From the NCBI RefSeq assembly GCF_001245615.1, contig NZ_CWKH01000003.1, positions 992,001-1,056,000 of the forward strand: a stretch of 64,000 bases of DNA, read 5' to 3'. A program made the position numbers and the translations under genes. The notes under the pieces were generated by a model. It saw only the letters and a list, made by a program, of their open reading frames with translations. It had not been told where the DNA came from and did no database searches. Every line of letters starts with the position of its first letter. Positions within the stretch are counted from its first letter, which is position 1. Below, piece by piece: positions 9,960 through 21,200 of the stretch. The stretch comes from Mycolicibacterium neworleansense (GTDB lineage Bacteria > Actinomycetota > Actinomycetes > Mycobacteriales > Mycobacteriaceae).

Positions 9960-12900
9960 TTGACCGCATCTGAAATCGTGCGCGAGAGGCTTTCGAACGC
10001 GGACACGGGCCTCGATGCTCCCCGCCCGCCCCGCACGCCGGTTACTCCGGTTGCCATCATCGGCATGTCTTGCCGGCTCCCCGGCGGCATCGACTCGCCC
10101 GAGCGCTTGTGGGAGGCCTTGATCCGGGGTGACGACCTGGTCACCGAGGTTCCGCCCGACCGGTGGGACGCCGACGAATACTACGATCCGGAACCCGGGG
10201 TGCCCGGTCGGTCGGTGTCGAAGTGGGGCGCGTTTCTCGACGACGTGGCCGGATTCGATGCCGAATTCTTCGGGATCAATGAACGTGAGAGTGCTGCCCT
10301 CGATCCACAGCATCGGTTGCTGCTGGAGACCGCCTGGGAGGCCATGGAGAATGCCGGCCTCACCAAGGACGCGTTGTCAGATTCACCGACGGGCGTGTTC
10401 GTCGGCCTGACGCACGCCGACTATCAGATGCTGGCCGCCGACGCGCAAGCTCTCGAAGCCGCATACGGCTTCAGTGGCAACAACTTCAGCTTGGCGTCCG
10501 GGCGGATCGCCTACGCGCTCGGGGTCCATGGCCCCGCGCTCACGGTGGACACGGCGTGCTCGTCGGGTCTGACCGCAGTGCATCTGGCGTGCCGCAGCCT
10601 GCACGAGGGCGAGAGCGATCTCGCCATGGCCGGCAGCGCCACCTTGGCACTGGATCCACGCAAGTTCGCTTCGGGTTCGGCGGAGGGGATGCTCTCGGCG
10701 ACCGGTCGCTGCCACGCCTTCGATGCCGCCGCCGACGGATTCGTGTCCGGCGAGGGCTGCGTCGTGATGCTGCTCAAACGGCTGCCGGACGCATTGCGCG
10801 ACGGGGACCGGATCCTCGCCGTGGTACGTGGCACTGCCGCCAATCAGGACGGTCACACCGTCAACATCGCGACGCCCTCGGATGCCGCACAGACCGCGGT
10901 GTACCGAGCGGCATTGGCTGCTGCCGGTGTCGATCCCGGCACTGTCGGTATGGTCGAGGCGCACGGCACCGGCACACCGGTGGGCGACCCCATCGAATAC
11001 TCCAGTCTGGCCAAGGTTTACGGCATCGATGGCCCCTGTGCACTCGCATCGGTAAAGACCAACCTGGGCCATGCCCAGGCAGCGTCGGGAGCCATCGGGT
11101 TGATGAAGGCGGTCCTCGCCGTACAGCACGGCGAGGTTCCACCGAACCTGCATTTCAACCGCCTGCCCGACAAGCTCGCGGAGATTCGGACCAATCTCTT
11201 TGTGCCCCAGTCGACCACACCGTGGTGCACCAACGGGCATCACCCTCGCCGGGCCGCGGTGTCGTCGTACGGGCTGTCGGGGACCAATGTGCATGCCATC
11301 TTGGAACAGGCACCGGAGCAACCGGCGACACCCGCCGAGGACTCGGCTCCCGGGTCGACAGAGGCACCCATGCTGTTCCCCTTGTCGTCGACCTCGGCTG
11401 AAGAACTGCGTCACACGGCCGGCCGGCTGGCCGACTGGGTGCAGGCACACGACGATGTCGCCTTGCCTGACCTGGCCTACACCTTGGCGCGCCGACGGGT
11501 ACACCGCCCGGTGCGAACCGCCGTCAATGCTTGCAGCCGAACGGAACTCGTCTCGGTGTTGCGGGAGGTCGCCGATGGCGACACTCCGTACCAAGCCGCG
11601 GTGGGGCGCGACGATCGCGGTCCGGTATGGGTGTTCTCGGGTCAGGGTTCGCAGTGGGCAGGAATGGGCGCCGAGCTCTTGGCGACAGAGCCGGTGTTCG
11701 CCGCCACGGTGGCGCAGGCCGAACCGATCATCGCGGCCGAGTCCGGATTCTCGGTCACGGAAGCGATGTCGGGTCCGGAGGTGGTCACAGGTCAGGACCG
11801 GCTGCAACCGACCTTGTTCACCATGCAGGTCGCCATGGCCGCCACCATGAAGGCGCACGGCGTGCGCCCCGGTGCGGTCATCGGACACTCTCTGGGCGAG
11901 GGCGCGGCAGCCGTCGTCGCAGGTGCTTTGTCACTGGAGGACGGGCTGCGCCTGATCTGCCGCCGGTCTCGGCTGATGTCGCGAATCGCGGGCCAGGGCG
12001 CCACGGCCGCCGTGGAATTACCTGCCAAGCAGGTCCTTTCGGAGCTGACCGGCCGTGGGATCAACGATGTCGTGGTGGCGGTGGTGGCTTCGCCACAATC
12101 CAGCGTGATCGCCGGCACCACAGAAAAGGTGCGCGAGCTGGTCGCGGACTGGGAGAAGCGTGGGGTGATGGCTCGCGAGGTTCCGGTCGACGTCGCCTTC
12201 CACTCCCCACAGGTGGAGCCGATCGTCAATGATCTGGCCGAAGCGCTCGCCGATCTCCAGCCCATGACACCGGAGATTCCGTTCTATTCGGCGACTCTGT
12301 TCGACCCGCGCGAGCAGCCGGTATGCGATGCCGGCTACTGGGTGACCAACATGCGCCGGATGGTGCGCTTCGCCAGCGCGGTGCAGGCTGCCCTGGAGGA
12401 CGGCCATCGGGTGTTCGCCGAACTCTCACCGCATCCGCTGCTCACCCGGGCCCTCGAACAGACTGCGGGCAGCCGGGAAACGCCGATGGCGGCGCTGGCC
12501 GCGATGCGTCGTCAGCAATCGTTGCCGAATGGGTTGCGCGGGCTTCTCATCGACCTGCACAGCGCAGGCGCCGAGGTCGACTTCTCGGTGCTCTGCCCGG
12601 ACGGTCAGCTGGTAGATGCGCCACTGCCGACCTGGACACACCGCCGGCTGTGGCTCAGTGGGGGCGCTCAGGAATCCCCGACCCACGGTGGCTGCACCAT
12701 AGCAGTCCACCCGCTACTGGGCGCCAATGTCAGGCTGCGCGAGGAACCCGAACGATACGTGTGGCAGGCCGATGTCGGCACCGCCGCCCAGCCATGGCTC
12801 GCCGATCATCAAATACGCACTGTGGCAGTACTTCCAGGAGCGGCGTTCTGCGAGATGGCACTGGCCGCCGCCCAGGCTGTGCTGGGCGAGGCTTCCGAAG

Positions 12901-15900
12901 TCCGCGATATCCGCTTCGAGCAGGCGTTGCTGCTGGACGAACAGACTGTGGTCGGAGCCTCCGCCTCGGTGTCGTCCCCCGGCGCCGCCACATTCACCGT
13001 CGAGACCGACGAGGACGGCCAGCAGACCCGGCACGCAACCGCGGTCCTGCATACCTCCGCGGATGAGCAACCGCCCGCCTACGACATACCGGCAATCCTT
13101 GTCGCCCACCCCTGCGACGACGACGGCGCCGAGGTGCGTAGTCGTGTGGGTCAGCATGGTATCCAGTACGGTCCGGCGTTCACCGGTCTGGTCACCGTAC
13201 GTACCGGCGAGGCGAAATCCCCCACGGTCCTCGCCGAGGTCGCACTCCCCCGCTCGATCCGCTCACAGCAGGACGCGTACGGCGTACATCCGGCGCTTCT
13301 CGATGCCTGCTTCCAATCGGTCGAGGCTCATCCCGACGTTCAGGCCCTCGGCGGCGATGTGCTGGGATTGCCGCTGGGCGTGCGTCGCCTACGCATCTAC
13401 AACTCGGCCCGCAATGCTCACTACTGCTACACGCGGTTGATCAACGCCGACGCCTCCGGTATCGAGGCCGACATCGATGTGCTCGACAAAGACGGCGCAG
13501 TCCTGCTGACCGTGCAGGGCCTTCGCCTTGGCACCGGTATCTCCGGAAGCCGACACGATGATCAGGTTCTCAGTGAACGACTGCTGACCGTCGAATGGCG
13601 GCCCCGGGAACTGCCGGAGGTGGAATACGCAGAAGCCGGATCCTGGCTGCTCATCAATGCCTCCGACGGTCCCGATGCGGTCACCGACGAGCTGAGCAGG
13701 ATCCTGAAAGACCGTGGCGCACAATGCACCACCATGAGCTGGCCCAATCAACCCGACGACTCGGTGACCTGCGATCAGCTCGGCAACCATCTGCGGGACG
13801 GCCGGTTTACCGCCGTGGTCGTCCTGACTTCGCCCAACAACGGCGACCACACCGAGCAGTCACCACTTCTGGGCCGCGAGTATGTGCGGCATCTGGTGCA
13901 CATCGCCCGCCAACTACCGGAGATGAGCGGCGAACTACCTCGCCTGTACGTCGTGACCCGCAACGCTCAGACGGTCGTCGCCGGCGATGTGGCCAATCTG
14001 GACCAGGCCGAGCTAAGAGGCCTGATCCGGGTGATCGGCACCGAACATCCGCACCTGTCCGCCACGCAGATCGACGTCGACGACGCCACCGACGTGGGGG
14101 AGCTCGCGCGGCAACTGCTCAGCGGGTCCGAAGAGGACGAGACCGCGTGGCGCAATGGCCGGTGGTACACCGCACGGCTGTGCCTGGCCCCGCTGCGCCC
14201 CGAGGAACGCCGGACCACCATCGCCCATCTCGAACGCGACCGGATGCGACTGCAGATCCGTACGCCCGGCGACCTGGAGTCGATGGAACTTGTTGCCTGC
14301 GAGCATGTTCCCCCGGGGCCGGGACAGATAGAGGTCGCGGTCGCCGCATCCAGCATCAACTTCGCCGACGTGCTCGTCGCGTTCGGGCGCTACCCCGCCT
14401 TCGACGGCCGATTACCCGAACTCGGTATCGACTTCGCCGGCGTGGTCACCGCGGTCGGTCCCGGCGTGACCGACCACCAGGTCGGCGATCGTGTCGCCGG
14501 CCTGTGCGCCGAAGGCTGCTGGGCAACCTTCGTCACCTGCGACGCGCAGCTGGCCGCCACCGTGCCCGCCGGCCTGACCGACGCCGAGGCGGCAGCACTG
14601 ACCATCGCGACCGCCACCGCCTACTACGGGCTCAACGACATGGCCCGGATCAAATCCGGGGACAAGGTGTTGATCCACTCCGCAACGGGCGGGGTGGGGC
14701 AGGCAGCGATGGCCATCGCCCGCGCTGCCGGCGCGGAGATCTTCGCCACCGCCGGCAGCGAGCAACGACGGCAACTGCTGCGAGACATGGGTGTCGAGCA
14801 CGTATACGACTCTCGCAGCCTCGAGTTCGCCGATCAGATCCGCCAGGACACCGATGGCTATGGCGTCGACATCGTGCTGAACTCGGTCACCGGCGCCGCC
14901 CAGCGTGCCGGGCTCGAATTGCTGGCATTCGGCGGGCGATTCGTCGAAATCGGCAAGCGAGACATCTACGGCGACACTCGGTTGGGGCTCTTCCCCTTCC
15001 GCCGCAACTTGTCGTTCTACGCCGTCGATCTGGCGCTGATGTCCGTCAGCCATCCCGAACGACTCCGTGAGCTGCTCGAAACGGTGTACCTACTCACGGC
15101 GGAGGGTGATCTGCCGGTGCCGGAGATCACGCGCTACCCACTTGCCGACGCGGCCAACGCGATTCGGATGATGAGCGGCGCACAACACACCGGCAAGCTC
15201 GTCCTCGACATTCCACACACCGGCTCCAGCCGGCTGGTGGTCCCGCCGTCACAGGTGCAGGTGTTCCGGCCCGACGGCGCGTACATCATCACCGGTGGCC
15301 TCGGCGGTCTCGGATTGTTCATCGCCGAGAAGATGGCGGCCAGTGGATGTGGACGAATTGTGCTGTCCTCTCGCACGCAGCCAACCGCTCGGGCGTCGGA
15401 GATCCTCGAGCGTATCCGTGCCACGGGTGTCGACGTACTCGTCGAGTGCGGGGACATCGCCGAGCCGGGCACCGCCGAGCGATTGGTGGCCGTAGCCACC
15501 GCCGATGGGCATCCCCTGCGCGGCGTGTTGCACGCGGCGGGCGTTATCGAGGACGCGGCGCTGACCAACATCACCGATGAGCTCATCGACCGTGACTGGG
15601 CACCAAAGGTTTACGGTGCATGGAACCTGCACACCGCCACCGCGGACCAGCCTTTGGACTGGTTCTGCTCCTTCTCGTCGGCCGCGGCGCTGGTCGGTTC
15701 ACCGGGTCAGGGCGCATACGCTGCCGCCAACAGCTGGCTGGATGCCTTCAGTTTGTGGCGGCGATCGCAGGGATTGCCGGGCACCGCCATCGCATGGGGC
15801 GCCTGGGGCCAGATCGGCCGCGGCACTGCCTTGGCCGAAGGCGCCGGCATCGCGATCGCTCCTGACGAAGGTGCTTACGCGTTCGAGGCTCTACTGCGCC

Positions 15901-16295
15901 ATGACCGCGCGTACACCGGATATGCGCCGATCACGGGCGCGCCGTGGTTGTCCGTGTTCGCTGAACGGAGCCCCTTCGCCGAGGCATTCAGGTCTACCGG
16001 TCAAACAACGACGGGCACCAACAAGTTGCGTGCGGAACTCGAGGCGCTGCCGCCGGACGAGTGGCCTGCGAAGGTACAGCATGTCATCTCCGATCAGGTG
16101 AGCGTGATCCTGCGCCGCAGTGTCGATCCCGACCGACCACTCTCCGAATACGGCATGGACTCGCTGGGAGCACTCGAATTACGCACCCGTATAGAGAACG
16201 AAACCGGCATACGGATCTCTGCCACGGGGATCACGACCGTACGCGGTTTGGCGGACCTGCTGTGCGAGAAGCTCCTTCCTGCGGGGGCTGCCTGA
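9960..16295 (+). CDS. pks: Iterative fully reducing type I PKS (mycocerosate-synthase-like)
   Basis: 2111 residues, the same size and order as mycocerosic acid synthase-type PKSs: KS-AT-DH-ER-KR-ACP. Seen: KS with DTACSSG (Cys about residue 198), HGTGTPVGD (about 334) and KTNLGH (about 366); AT with GHSLGE (about 641) and VAFHS (about 745); DH with HPLLGANVR (about 917) and LPGAAF; ER with [10 protein letters not shown] (about 1575); KR with ITGGLGGLG (about 1773); ACP with [10 protein letters not shown] (about 2065). The AT motif ends in -FHS as in malonyl-specific ATs rather than -SHS as in methylmalonyl ones, so straight-chain extension is predicted. All reductive domains look intact, so the product should be a saturated fatty acyl chain. 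TTG start at 9960 with a strong GGAGGAGG just upstream. It likely lengthens a FadD-supplied fatty acid for the lipopeptide. Confidence 0.93.
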   Translation: MTASEIVRERLSNADTGLDAPRPPRTPVTPVAIIGMSCRLPGGIDSPERLWEALIRGDDLVTEVPPDRWDADEYYDPEPGVPGRSVSKWGAFLDDVAGFDAEFFGINERESAALDPQHRLLLETAWEAMENAGLTKDALSDSPTGVFVGLTHADYQMLAADAQALEAAYGFSGNNFSLASGRIAYALGVHGPALTVDTACSSGLTAVHLACRSLHEGESDLAMAGSATLALDPRKFASGSAEGMLSATGRCHAFDAAADGFVSGEGCVVMLLKRLPDALRDGDRILAVVRGTAANQDGHTVNIATPSDAAQTAVYRAALAAAGVDPGTVGMVEAHGTGTPVGDPIEYSSLAKVYGIDGPCALASVKTNLGHAQAASGAIGLMKAVLAVQHGEVPPNLHFNRLPDKLAEIRTNLFVPQSTTPWCTNGHHPRRAAVSSYGLSGTNVHAILEQAPEQPATPAEDSAPGSTEAPMLFPLSSTSAEELRHTAGRLADWVQAHDDVALPDLAYTLARRRVHRPVRTAVNACSRTELVSVLREVADGDTPYQAAVGRDDRGPVWVFSGQGSQWAGMGAELLATEPVFAATVAQAEPIIAAESGFSVTEAMSGPEVVTGQDRLQPTLFTMQVAMAATMKAHGVRPGAVIGHSLGEGAAAVVAGALSLEDGLRLICRRSRLMSRIAGQGATAAVELPAKQVLSELTGRGINDVVVAVVASPQSSVIAGTTEKVRELVADWEKRGVMAREVPVDVAFHSPQVEPIVNDLAEALADLQPMTPEIPFYSATLFDPREQPVCDAGYWVTNMRRMVRFASAVQAALEDGHRVFAELSPHPLLTRALEQTAGSRETPMAALAAMRRQQSLPNGLRGLLIDLHSAGAEVDFSVLCPDGQLVDAPLPTWTHRRLWLSGGAQESPTHGGCTIAVHPLLGANVRLREEPERYVWQADVGTAAQPWLADHQIRTVAVLPGAAFCEMALAAAQAVLGEASEVRDIRFEQALLLDEQTVVGASASVSSPGAATFTVETDEDGQQTRHATAVLHTSADEQPPAYDIPAILVAHPCDDDGAEVRSRVGQHGIQYGPAFTGLVTVRTGEAKSPTVLAEVALPRSIRSQQDAYGVHPALLDACFQSVEAHPDVQALGGDVLGLPLGVRRLRIYNSARNAHYCYTRLINADASGIEADIDVLDKDGAVLLTVQGLRLGTGISGSRHDDQVLSERLLTVEWRPRELPEVEYAEAGSWLLINASDGPDAVTDELSRILKDRGAQCTTMSWPNQPDDSVTCDQLGNHLRDGRFTAVVVLTSPNNGDHTEQSPLLGREYVRHLVHIARQLPEMSGELPRLYVVTRNAQTVVAGDVANLDQAELRGLIRVIGTEHPHLSATQIDVDDATDVGELARQLLSGSEEDETAWRNGRWYTARLCLAPLRPEERRTTIAHLERDRMRLQIRTPGDLESMELVACEHVPPGPGQIEVAVAASSINFADVLVAFGRYPAFDGRLPELGIDFAGVVTAVGPGVTDHQVGDRVAGLCAEGCWATFVTCDAQLAATVPAGLTDAEAAALTIATATAYYGLNDMARIKSGDKVLIHSATGGVGQAAMAIARAAGAEIFATAGSEQRRQLLRDMGVEHVYDSRSLEFADQIRQDTDGYGVDIVLNSVTGAAQRAGLELLAFGGRFVEIGKRDIYGDTRLGLFPFRRNLSFYAVDLALMSVSHPERLRELLETVYLLTAEGDLPVPEITRYPLADAANAIRMMSGAQHTGKLVLDIPHTGSSRLVVPPSQVQVFRPDGAYIITGGLGGLGLFIAEKMAASGCGRIVLSSRTQPTARASEILERIRATGVDVLVECGDIAEPGTAERLVAVATADGHPLRGVLHAAGVIEDAALTNITDELIDRDWAPKVYGAWNLHTATADQPLDWFCSFSSAAALVGSPGQGAYAAANSWLDAFSLWRRSQGLPGTAIAWGAWGQIGRGTALAEGAGIAIAPDEGAYAFEALLRHDRAYTGYAPITGAPWLSVFAERSPFAEAFRSTGQTTTGTNKLRAELEALPPDEWPAKVQHVISDQVSVILRRSVDPDRPLSEYGMDSLGALELRTRIENETGIRISATGITTVRGLADLLCEKLLPAGAA

Positions 16296-16745
16296 GATGC
16301 GGAAGGGCATGCAGATCGATCAGCGTGTTCGCAGCAAACACACATATAGACGTCGAGACTCCCATGCCTGTCGACCGGACAAGTCAGAGCACGGATACCG
16401 CGGCGGATCACCGGCCACTTCCTCCCACCCCGCGTCCACAGCTCCCGGCGGGTACTCAGCCGATCGACGGTTCTTGACCGTCACGACGGCTACCCCGGGG
16501 TCGATGTTATGAAACTGGTTATTTGACAATCATTCTGAAGATCGTGATACCGATGAATCGGAGGAAGGGCACCAGAGTTTCACCTAGCACGAGGAGGCGG
16601 TGGGCGATGAGGTCACGCGGTTCGAGTTCCCGTCGTCATGAATTGTGCAGCCTGGCGGAATCGCAGGGCCGCGAGCGACCAAGTTACTCAAGATCAAGTT
16701 TCGAGAAACCCAGCAGCAAATATCACAAGAGGTAGGATTCCGGTC
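16296..16745 (+). other. Non-coding gap between pks and gap
   Basis: 450 bases with no convincing gene. Open frames crossing it lack protein character, and the frame of the gap gene runs open from 16638 only by chance. A purine-rich AGAGGTAGG near 16728 serves the ATG at 16746. The gap gene may have its own promoter here. Confidence 0.4.
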
Positions 16746-17558
16746 ATGTGGGGCTCGTTGGTAGTACTGGCACTTTTGACAACGATCAATCCTGTGCGTC
16801 TCGGAATCATCCTGTTGGTACTCTCGCGGCCGCGGCCCGTGCAGAACCTGCTCGCCTACTGGGCAGGCGCAGTGCTGATCGGGATCGCCAGCCTTGTCAT
16901 TCCACTGGTCGTGCTCCACTCCACACCGGCCTCGTCCGCTTTCGCGAAGAAGTTTGCGCACCCGACGACAGACCCGCTCACACAGCGCATCACAATCAGC
17001 ATCGGCATAGTGCTCCTGGCGGTCGCCGTATTCCTGTTGGCCCGCAACGTGCTACGGAAACCTGTCCCCGCCGGCAGCCATCGGAGGTCGGCGGGCGACG
17101 GCGGCGTCGCCACCTCGACACTCGTGGATGATTCCGGCGCACCTCCGGCGATCACCAGGCTGTTGTACTCCAACTCCGACGATGCCGACGCCGATCCCAA
17201 ATCCCGGGGATTGGTCGGGCGCGTCCGCGAGGCGTGGCAGAACGGGTCCCCGTGGATCCCCTTCGTCATCGGTGTCATTGTGGTCCCGCCACTCGACGGG
17301 GTTCTTTTCGCCCTGGCCATCGTCGTCGCCTCGGGTGCCTCGTTCGAGATCCAGTTGGTCGCACTGATCGCGTTCGTCTTCGGCGTACTTCTCGTGGAAG
17401 AGTTCATTCTCGTCAGCAATGCCGTTGCACCGGTGAAAACCCAAGCCGCGCTGCGCAAGTTGCATGAATGGGCCACCGCACATCGTCAGACTTTCGCGGC
17501 AGCCATCTGTGTGGTGGTCGGGGCGTCCCTGGTGCTCCGAGGCATGGGCGGTCTCTGA
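16746..17558 (+). CDS. gap: Gap-like membrane protein (GPL addressing protein family)
   Basis: An integral membrane protein of 270 residues from the ATG at 16746, chosen because MWGSLVVLALLTTINPVRLG is the typical N-terminus of the Gap family; the longer frame adds about 36 residues of non-membrane sequence. About six hydrophobic segments are visible, with a long charged loop in the middle (about residues 115-170, Ser/Asp/Ala-rich). Gap is required for GPL transport to the cell surface in M. smegmatis and is normally next to the NRPS genes, as here. The same surface-transport role for this lipopeptide is inferred. It is read together with the following ICMT-like gene (36 bases between them). 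Confidence 0.85.
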   Translation: MWGSLVVLALLTTINPVRLGIILLVLSRPRPVQNLLAYWAGAVLIGIASLVIPLVVLHSTPASSAFAKKFAHPTTDPLTQRITISIGIVLLAVAVFLLARNVLRKPVPAGSHRRSAGDGGVATSTLVDDSGAPPAITRLLYSNSDDADADPKSRGLVGRVREAWQNGSPWIPFVIGVIVVPPLDGVLFALAIVVASGASFEIQLVALIAFVFGVLLVEEFILVSNAVAPVKTQAALRKLHEWATAHRQTFAAAICVVVGASLVLRGMGGL

Positions 17559-17594
17559 GATGCCGATCGATCAGGGCGGAGGGCTGGAGGTGCC

Positions 17595-18260
17595 ATGAAA
17601 TCTCTGATGAAAACGCTGGCCAGCGGCACGCTTGGCATCTTGATCGTTGCACTACTGGTGTTCCTGCCGGCCGGCACAGTCCAGTACTGGCAAGGGTGGG
17701 TATTTCTCGCGGTGATTGTCATCTCTGGATGGGTTGCCGGCGGCTACTTCCTGCGCACGAATCCCGCTGTCCTCGAGCGCCGGATGCCGGCCACAGAGAC
17801 CCGAAAGCCACAAAAGGTCCTTGCGACCACCTTGTTGCTGCTGTGGGCGGCGATGATTGTGGTCAGCGCATTGGACCATCGCTTCGGCTGGTCCGCGGTT
17901 CCGACATCGATCTCTCTGCTCGGCAACGTTCTGGTCGCGGTCGGAGTTGGCGGCCTGACGCTGGTCCTCGCGCAGAACAGCCATGCGGCCGTGACAATCC
18001 GTGTCGAGGACGGCCAGGAACTTGTGTCCACCGGCTTGTACCGGCTGGTTCGGCATCCCATGTACACCAGCGACATATTTCTATTGGCCGGGATCCCTCT
18101 TGCGCTCGGTTCCTACTGGGGGCTTCTCTTCGCCGTCCCATGCCTTTTGGTGCTTGTCTTCCGCATCTACGACGAAGAACGGCTACTTCGCGAAGAACTG
18201 GACGGATATCGCGAGTACACACAAAAGGTTCGCTACCGCATGCTTCCGCTCATTTGGTGA
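17595..18260 (+). CDS. ICMT-family integral membrane carboxyl methyltransferase (copy 1)
   Basis: 221 residues with about five TM segments and a conserved C-terminal signature: STGLYRLVRHPMY (about residues 138-150), then PLALGSYWGL, then RIYDEERLL, GYREYTQKVRYR and LPLIW at the end. This is the SAM-binding region of the isoprenylcysteine carboxyl methyltransferase / phospholipid methyltransferase family. These enzymes methylate a C-terminal carboxylate at the membrane. No prenyl-protein substrate is expected in a bacterium, and the gene lies 8 bases from the convergent end of a thioesterase-terminated NRPS, so methyl esterification of the released peptide is an attractive role. A GGAGG lies just before the ATG. 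A clear paralogue is at 36469-37143. Confidence 0.85.
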   Translation: MKSLMKTLASGTLGILIVALLVFLPAGTVQYWQGWVFLAVIVISGWVAGGYFLRTNPAVLERRMPATETRKPQKVLATTLLLLWAAMIVVSALDHRFGWSAVPTSISLLGNVLVAVGVGGLTLVLAQNSHAAVTIRVEDGQELVSTGLYRLVRHPMYTSDIFLLAGIPLALGSYWGLLFAVPCLLVLVFRIYDEERLLREELDGYREYTQKVRYRMLPLIW

Positions 18261-18268
18261 CGGACGGG

Positions 18269-21200
18269 CTAGGGTTCCGGTAATGCATCGTTACAAGTCG
18301 ATGCTCTGGCACTTTCCAGTAGTGATTTGAGCTGTTGTGCGTACGCGCCCAGCGATTCCGGGATGAACATTTCGAAGTGGGTGCAGTCGACCGGCACTAC
18401 CTCGATCTCACCGGAAACGTACGGTCGCCAACTCTGCAGAAGGGACCGGGCAGCCCCTCGGTTCCGCAGACTCGCCCACCGCGACACGATCCCAGAACCG
18501 ATCGCAGCATTTCGACGTCGCGCAGCCGAAAACATCACCACGTCGCCGTCGAACACATCCGGCTCATGGTCGAGCAACAACAACTGACCCGAGCTCACAC
18601 TGCGCGCCATGAATTCGACCAACTGCCGCGACGGAGGACTGGAACCCTGTTGCGCAAGGATGTCAGCCATTCGCGAATAGCTCAGCGGTCCCCAATGCAC
18701 TGGGACCCGAGCATTGTTGGTCCGCAGGATGTAATCCAGAACCCATCCTTCGGCCACCGCTCGAGTGCTCGCGATCTTCCTGGTGATGCTCTTCCAGAAT
18801 CTGTTCGGGTTCAACAGGCCGTCGAGCAACACCAACCGCTCAACCTCACACCCGCGCCGCTGAAGCTCCACAGCCAATGCATGAGCGACCACACCACCGA
18901 ATGACCAGCCCAGAATCCGATACGGCCCAACCGGATACAGCTCCTGCAGCCGATCTGCGTAGTTCGCCGCCATAGCCTGGATGGACAGCGCTTCGGCCTC
19001 GCCATCGGGTGAAGCTCGGTTGATACCGACGATCGGGCCATCGACATACTGGCCCAATGCCCGATACGACCAACTCAACCCGAAACCGTCATGGACACAA
19101 CACAACGGAACACCTTCACCCGCCTTCAGAATCTCGACCGGGACCACTTCTTGCGAACTCTCATCCCGACCGACCTGCGCAGCCAAACTGCGCACCGTCG
19201 GCGCATCGAACATCACCCGCACCGCCAACTCGGCACCCAAACGGGCATTGGCAGCGGCGATCACCCGCATCGCAGACAGGGAATCACCACCCAGATCGAA
19301 GAACGACTCATCGACCCCTACCCGCTCCACACCCAAAACCTCGGCATAGACCCCCGCCAGAATCTCCTCAGTAGGCGTCGCCGGAGCACGATACTGCCGA
19401 GCATCGACATACCCCGGCACCGGCAGAGCCCGACGATCCAACTTCCCATTCACCGTCAACGGCAAGGTGTCCAACACCATCACAGCTGCCGGAACCATAT
19501 ACGCCGGCAATCGCTGCGTCAGCTGCGCCCGCAGCGCCGCCGGATCCACTGTCCCGCTGATTGACTCGGTGACATAACCCACGAGGCGTTTGTCGCCCGG
19601 CCGGTCCTCACGAGCGATCACCGCCGCCTGATCCACACCCTCCAGATCGGCCAGGACCGTTTGGATCTCACCCAACTCGATGCGATACCCACGAATCTTC
19701 ACCTGCTCGTCAGCCCGACCCAAATAGTGCAACTGCCCGTCAACACCCCAACGCACCAGATCCCCAGTCCGATACATCCGCTGCCCCGCAGCGAAAGGAC
19801 ACGCCACAAACCGCGACCCGGTCAACCCACCCCGACCCAAATACCCACTCGCCACACCAGAACCAGCCACATACAACTCACCAACCACCCCCGGCACCAC
19901 CGGACGCAACCACCGATCCAAGACAAACAACGCCGCGCCCGGCACCGGCCTACCGATCGGCACCGCCTTCGACCCCGCCACCAGCGGCGCACTGAACGAC
20001 GTGTACCACGTCTCCGTCGGCCCATAACCATTGACCATCAACCGGCCCCGTGCCCACCGATCCACCAACTCCGCAGGACACGCCTCACCAGCCACCACCA
20101 ACGCCGTCGACTCCAAACCATCCGACGACAACGCCGCCGCAGCAGACGGCGTCTGGTTCAACACCGTCACATGCTCGGCAACCAGCAAGTCGTGCAACTC
20201 ATCCGGCGAAGCCACCACCGCCTCGGGCACCACCACCAGACGTCCACCATGCAGCAGAGCGCCCCAGATCTCCCACACCGACACATCAAACGCATACGAA
20301 TGCCACTGCGACCACACCCCCACAGACGGCAAACCCACATCCAACGACGTCACCAAGCCGGTGACGTTGCCATGCGGAACCGCCACCCCCTTCGGAACAC
20401 CCGTCGTACCCGACGTGTAGATCACGTACGCAACATCATCCGCAGCCGGCACCGGCAAAGCACTGCTCGGCTGATCATCGATCCGCCGATCCCTCACATC
20501 GATGACTTCAACCCCGCAGGCACGCAGACGCTCACTCAGAGCACCGCCGCTCAGCGCGGCGACTGGCTTGGCGTCGCCGATCATGAACTCGATCCGCGTA
20601 TCGGGCACCACCGGATCCATCGGCAGATAGGCCGCCCCGGTCTTGAGCACGGCCAGGATCGACACAACCGCATCAGCCGACCGCCCCGTCAACAAACCCA
20701 CAGACGTCCCCGGACCCGCGCCCACACCAACCAACAAACGCGCCAACCGATTCGACGCCTCGTCCAGCTCCCGATAACACAACGAACAACCACCAAAAGT
20801 CAGCGCCGCAGCATCCGGGCTACCAGCCACCTGTCGCGCAAACACCTCCGGAATCGAGCCCCTACCACTCACAGGCGCCAACAACGCCCCACGGTTGCCG
20901 ACCACATCCAAACGAGCATGCTCGACAACGTCCAACACATCGATCGACGACACCCGCCGAGCCGAATCCACCGTCATCGCCACCAACACCCGCTGCAACC
21001 GCGCAATCAGCCCCTCGATAGTCGCCGCATCGAACACATCGGTACGAAACTCCACCGAACCACCGATACCCGCAGGCTCACCGGCCTCGGTCCAACGATC
21101 CTCCAGAGCGAACGTCAAGTCCATTCGGGCGGTGCGGGTTTCCGCCGCCAGCGGGTTGACTCGAACATCGCCCATCGTCGTTTCCACAGCGGAATCACCA

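Noticed and set aside
16610..16650. tRNA-like GGTTCGAGTTCCC near 16619
   Set aside because: It resembles a T-arm, but no acceptor stem, D-arm or anticodon arm can be folded around it.
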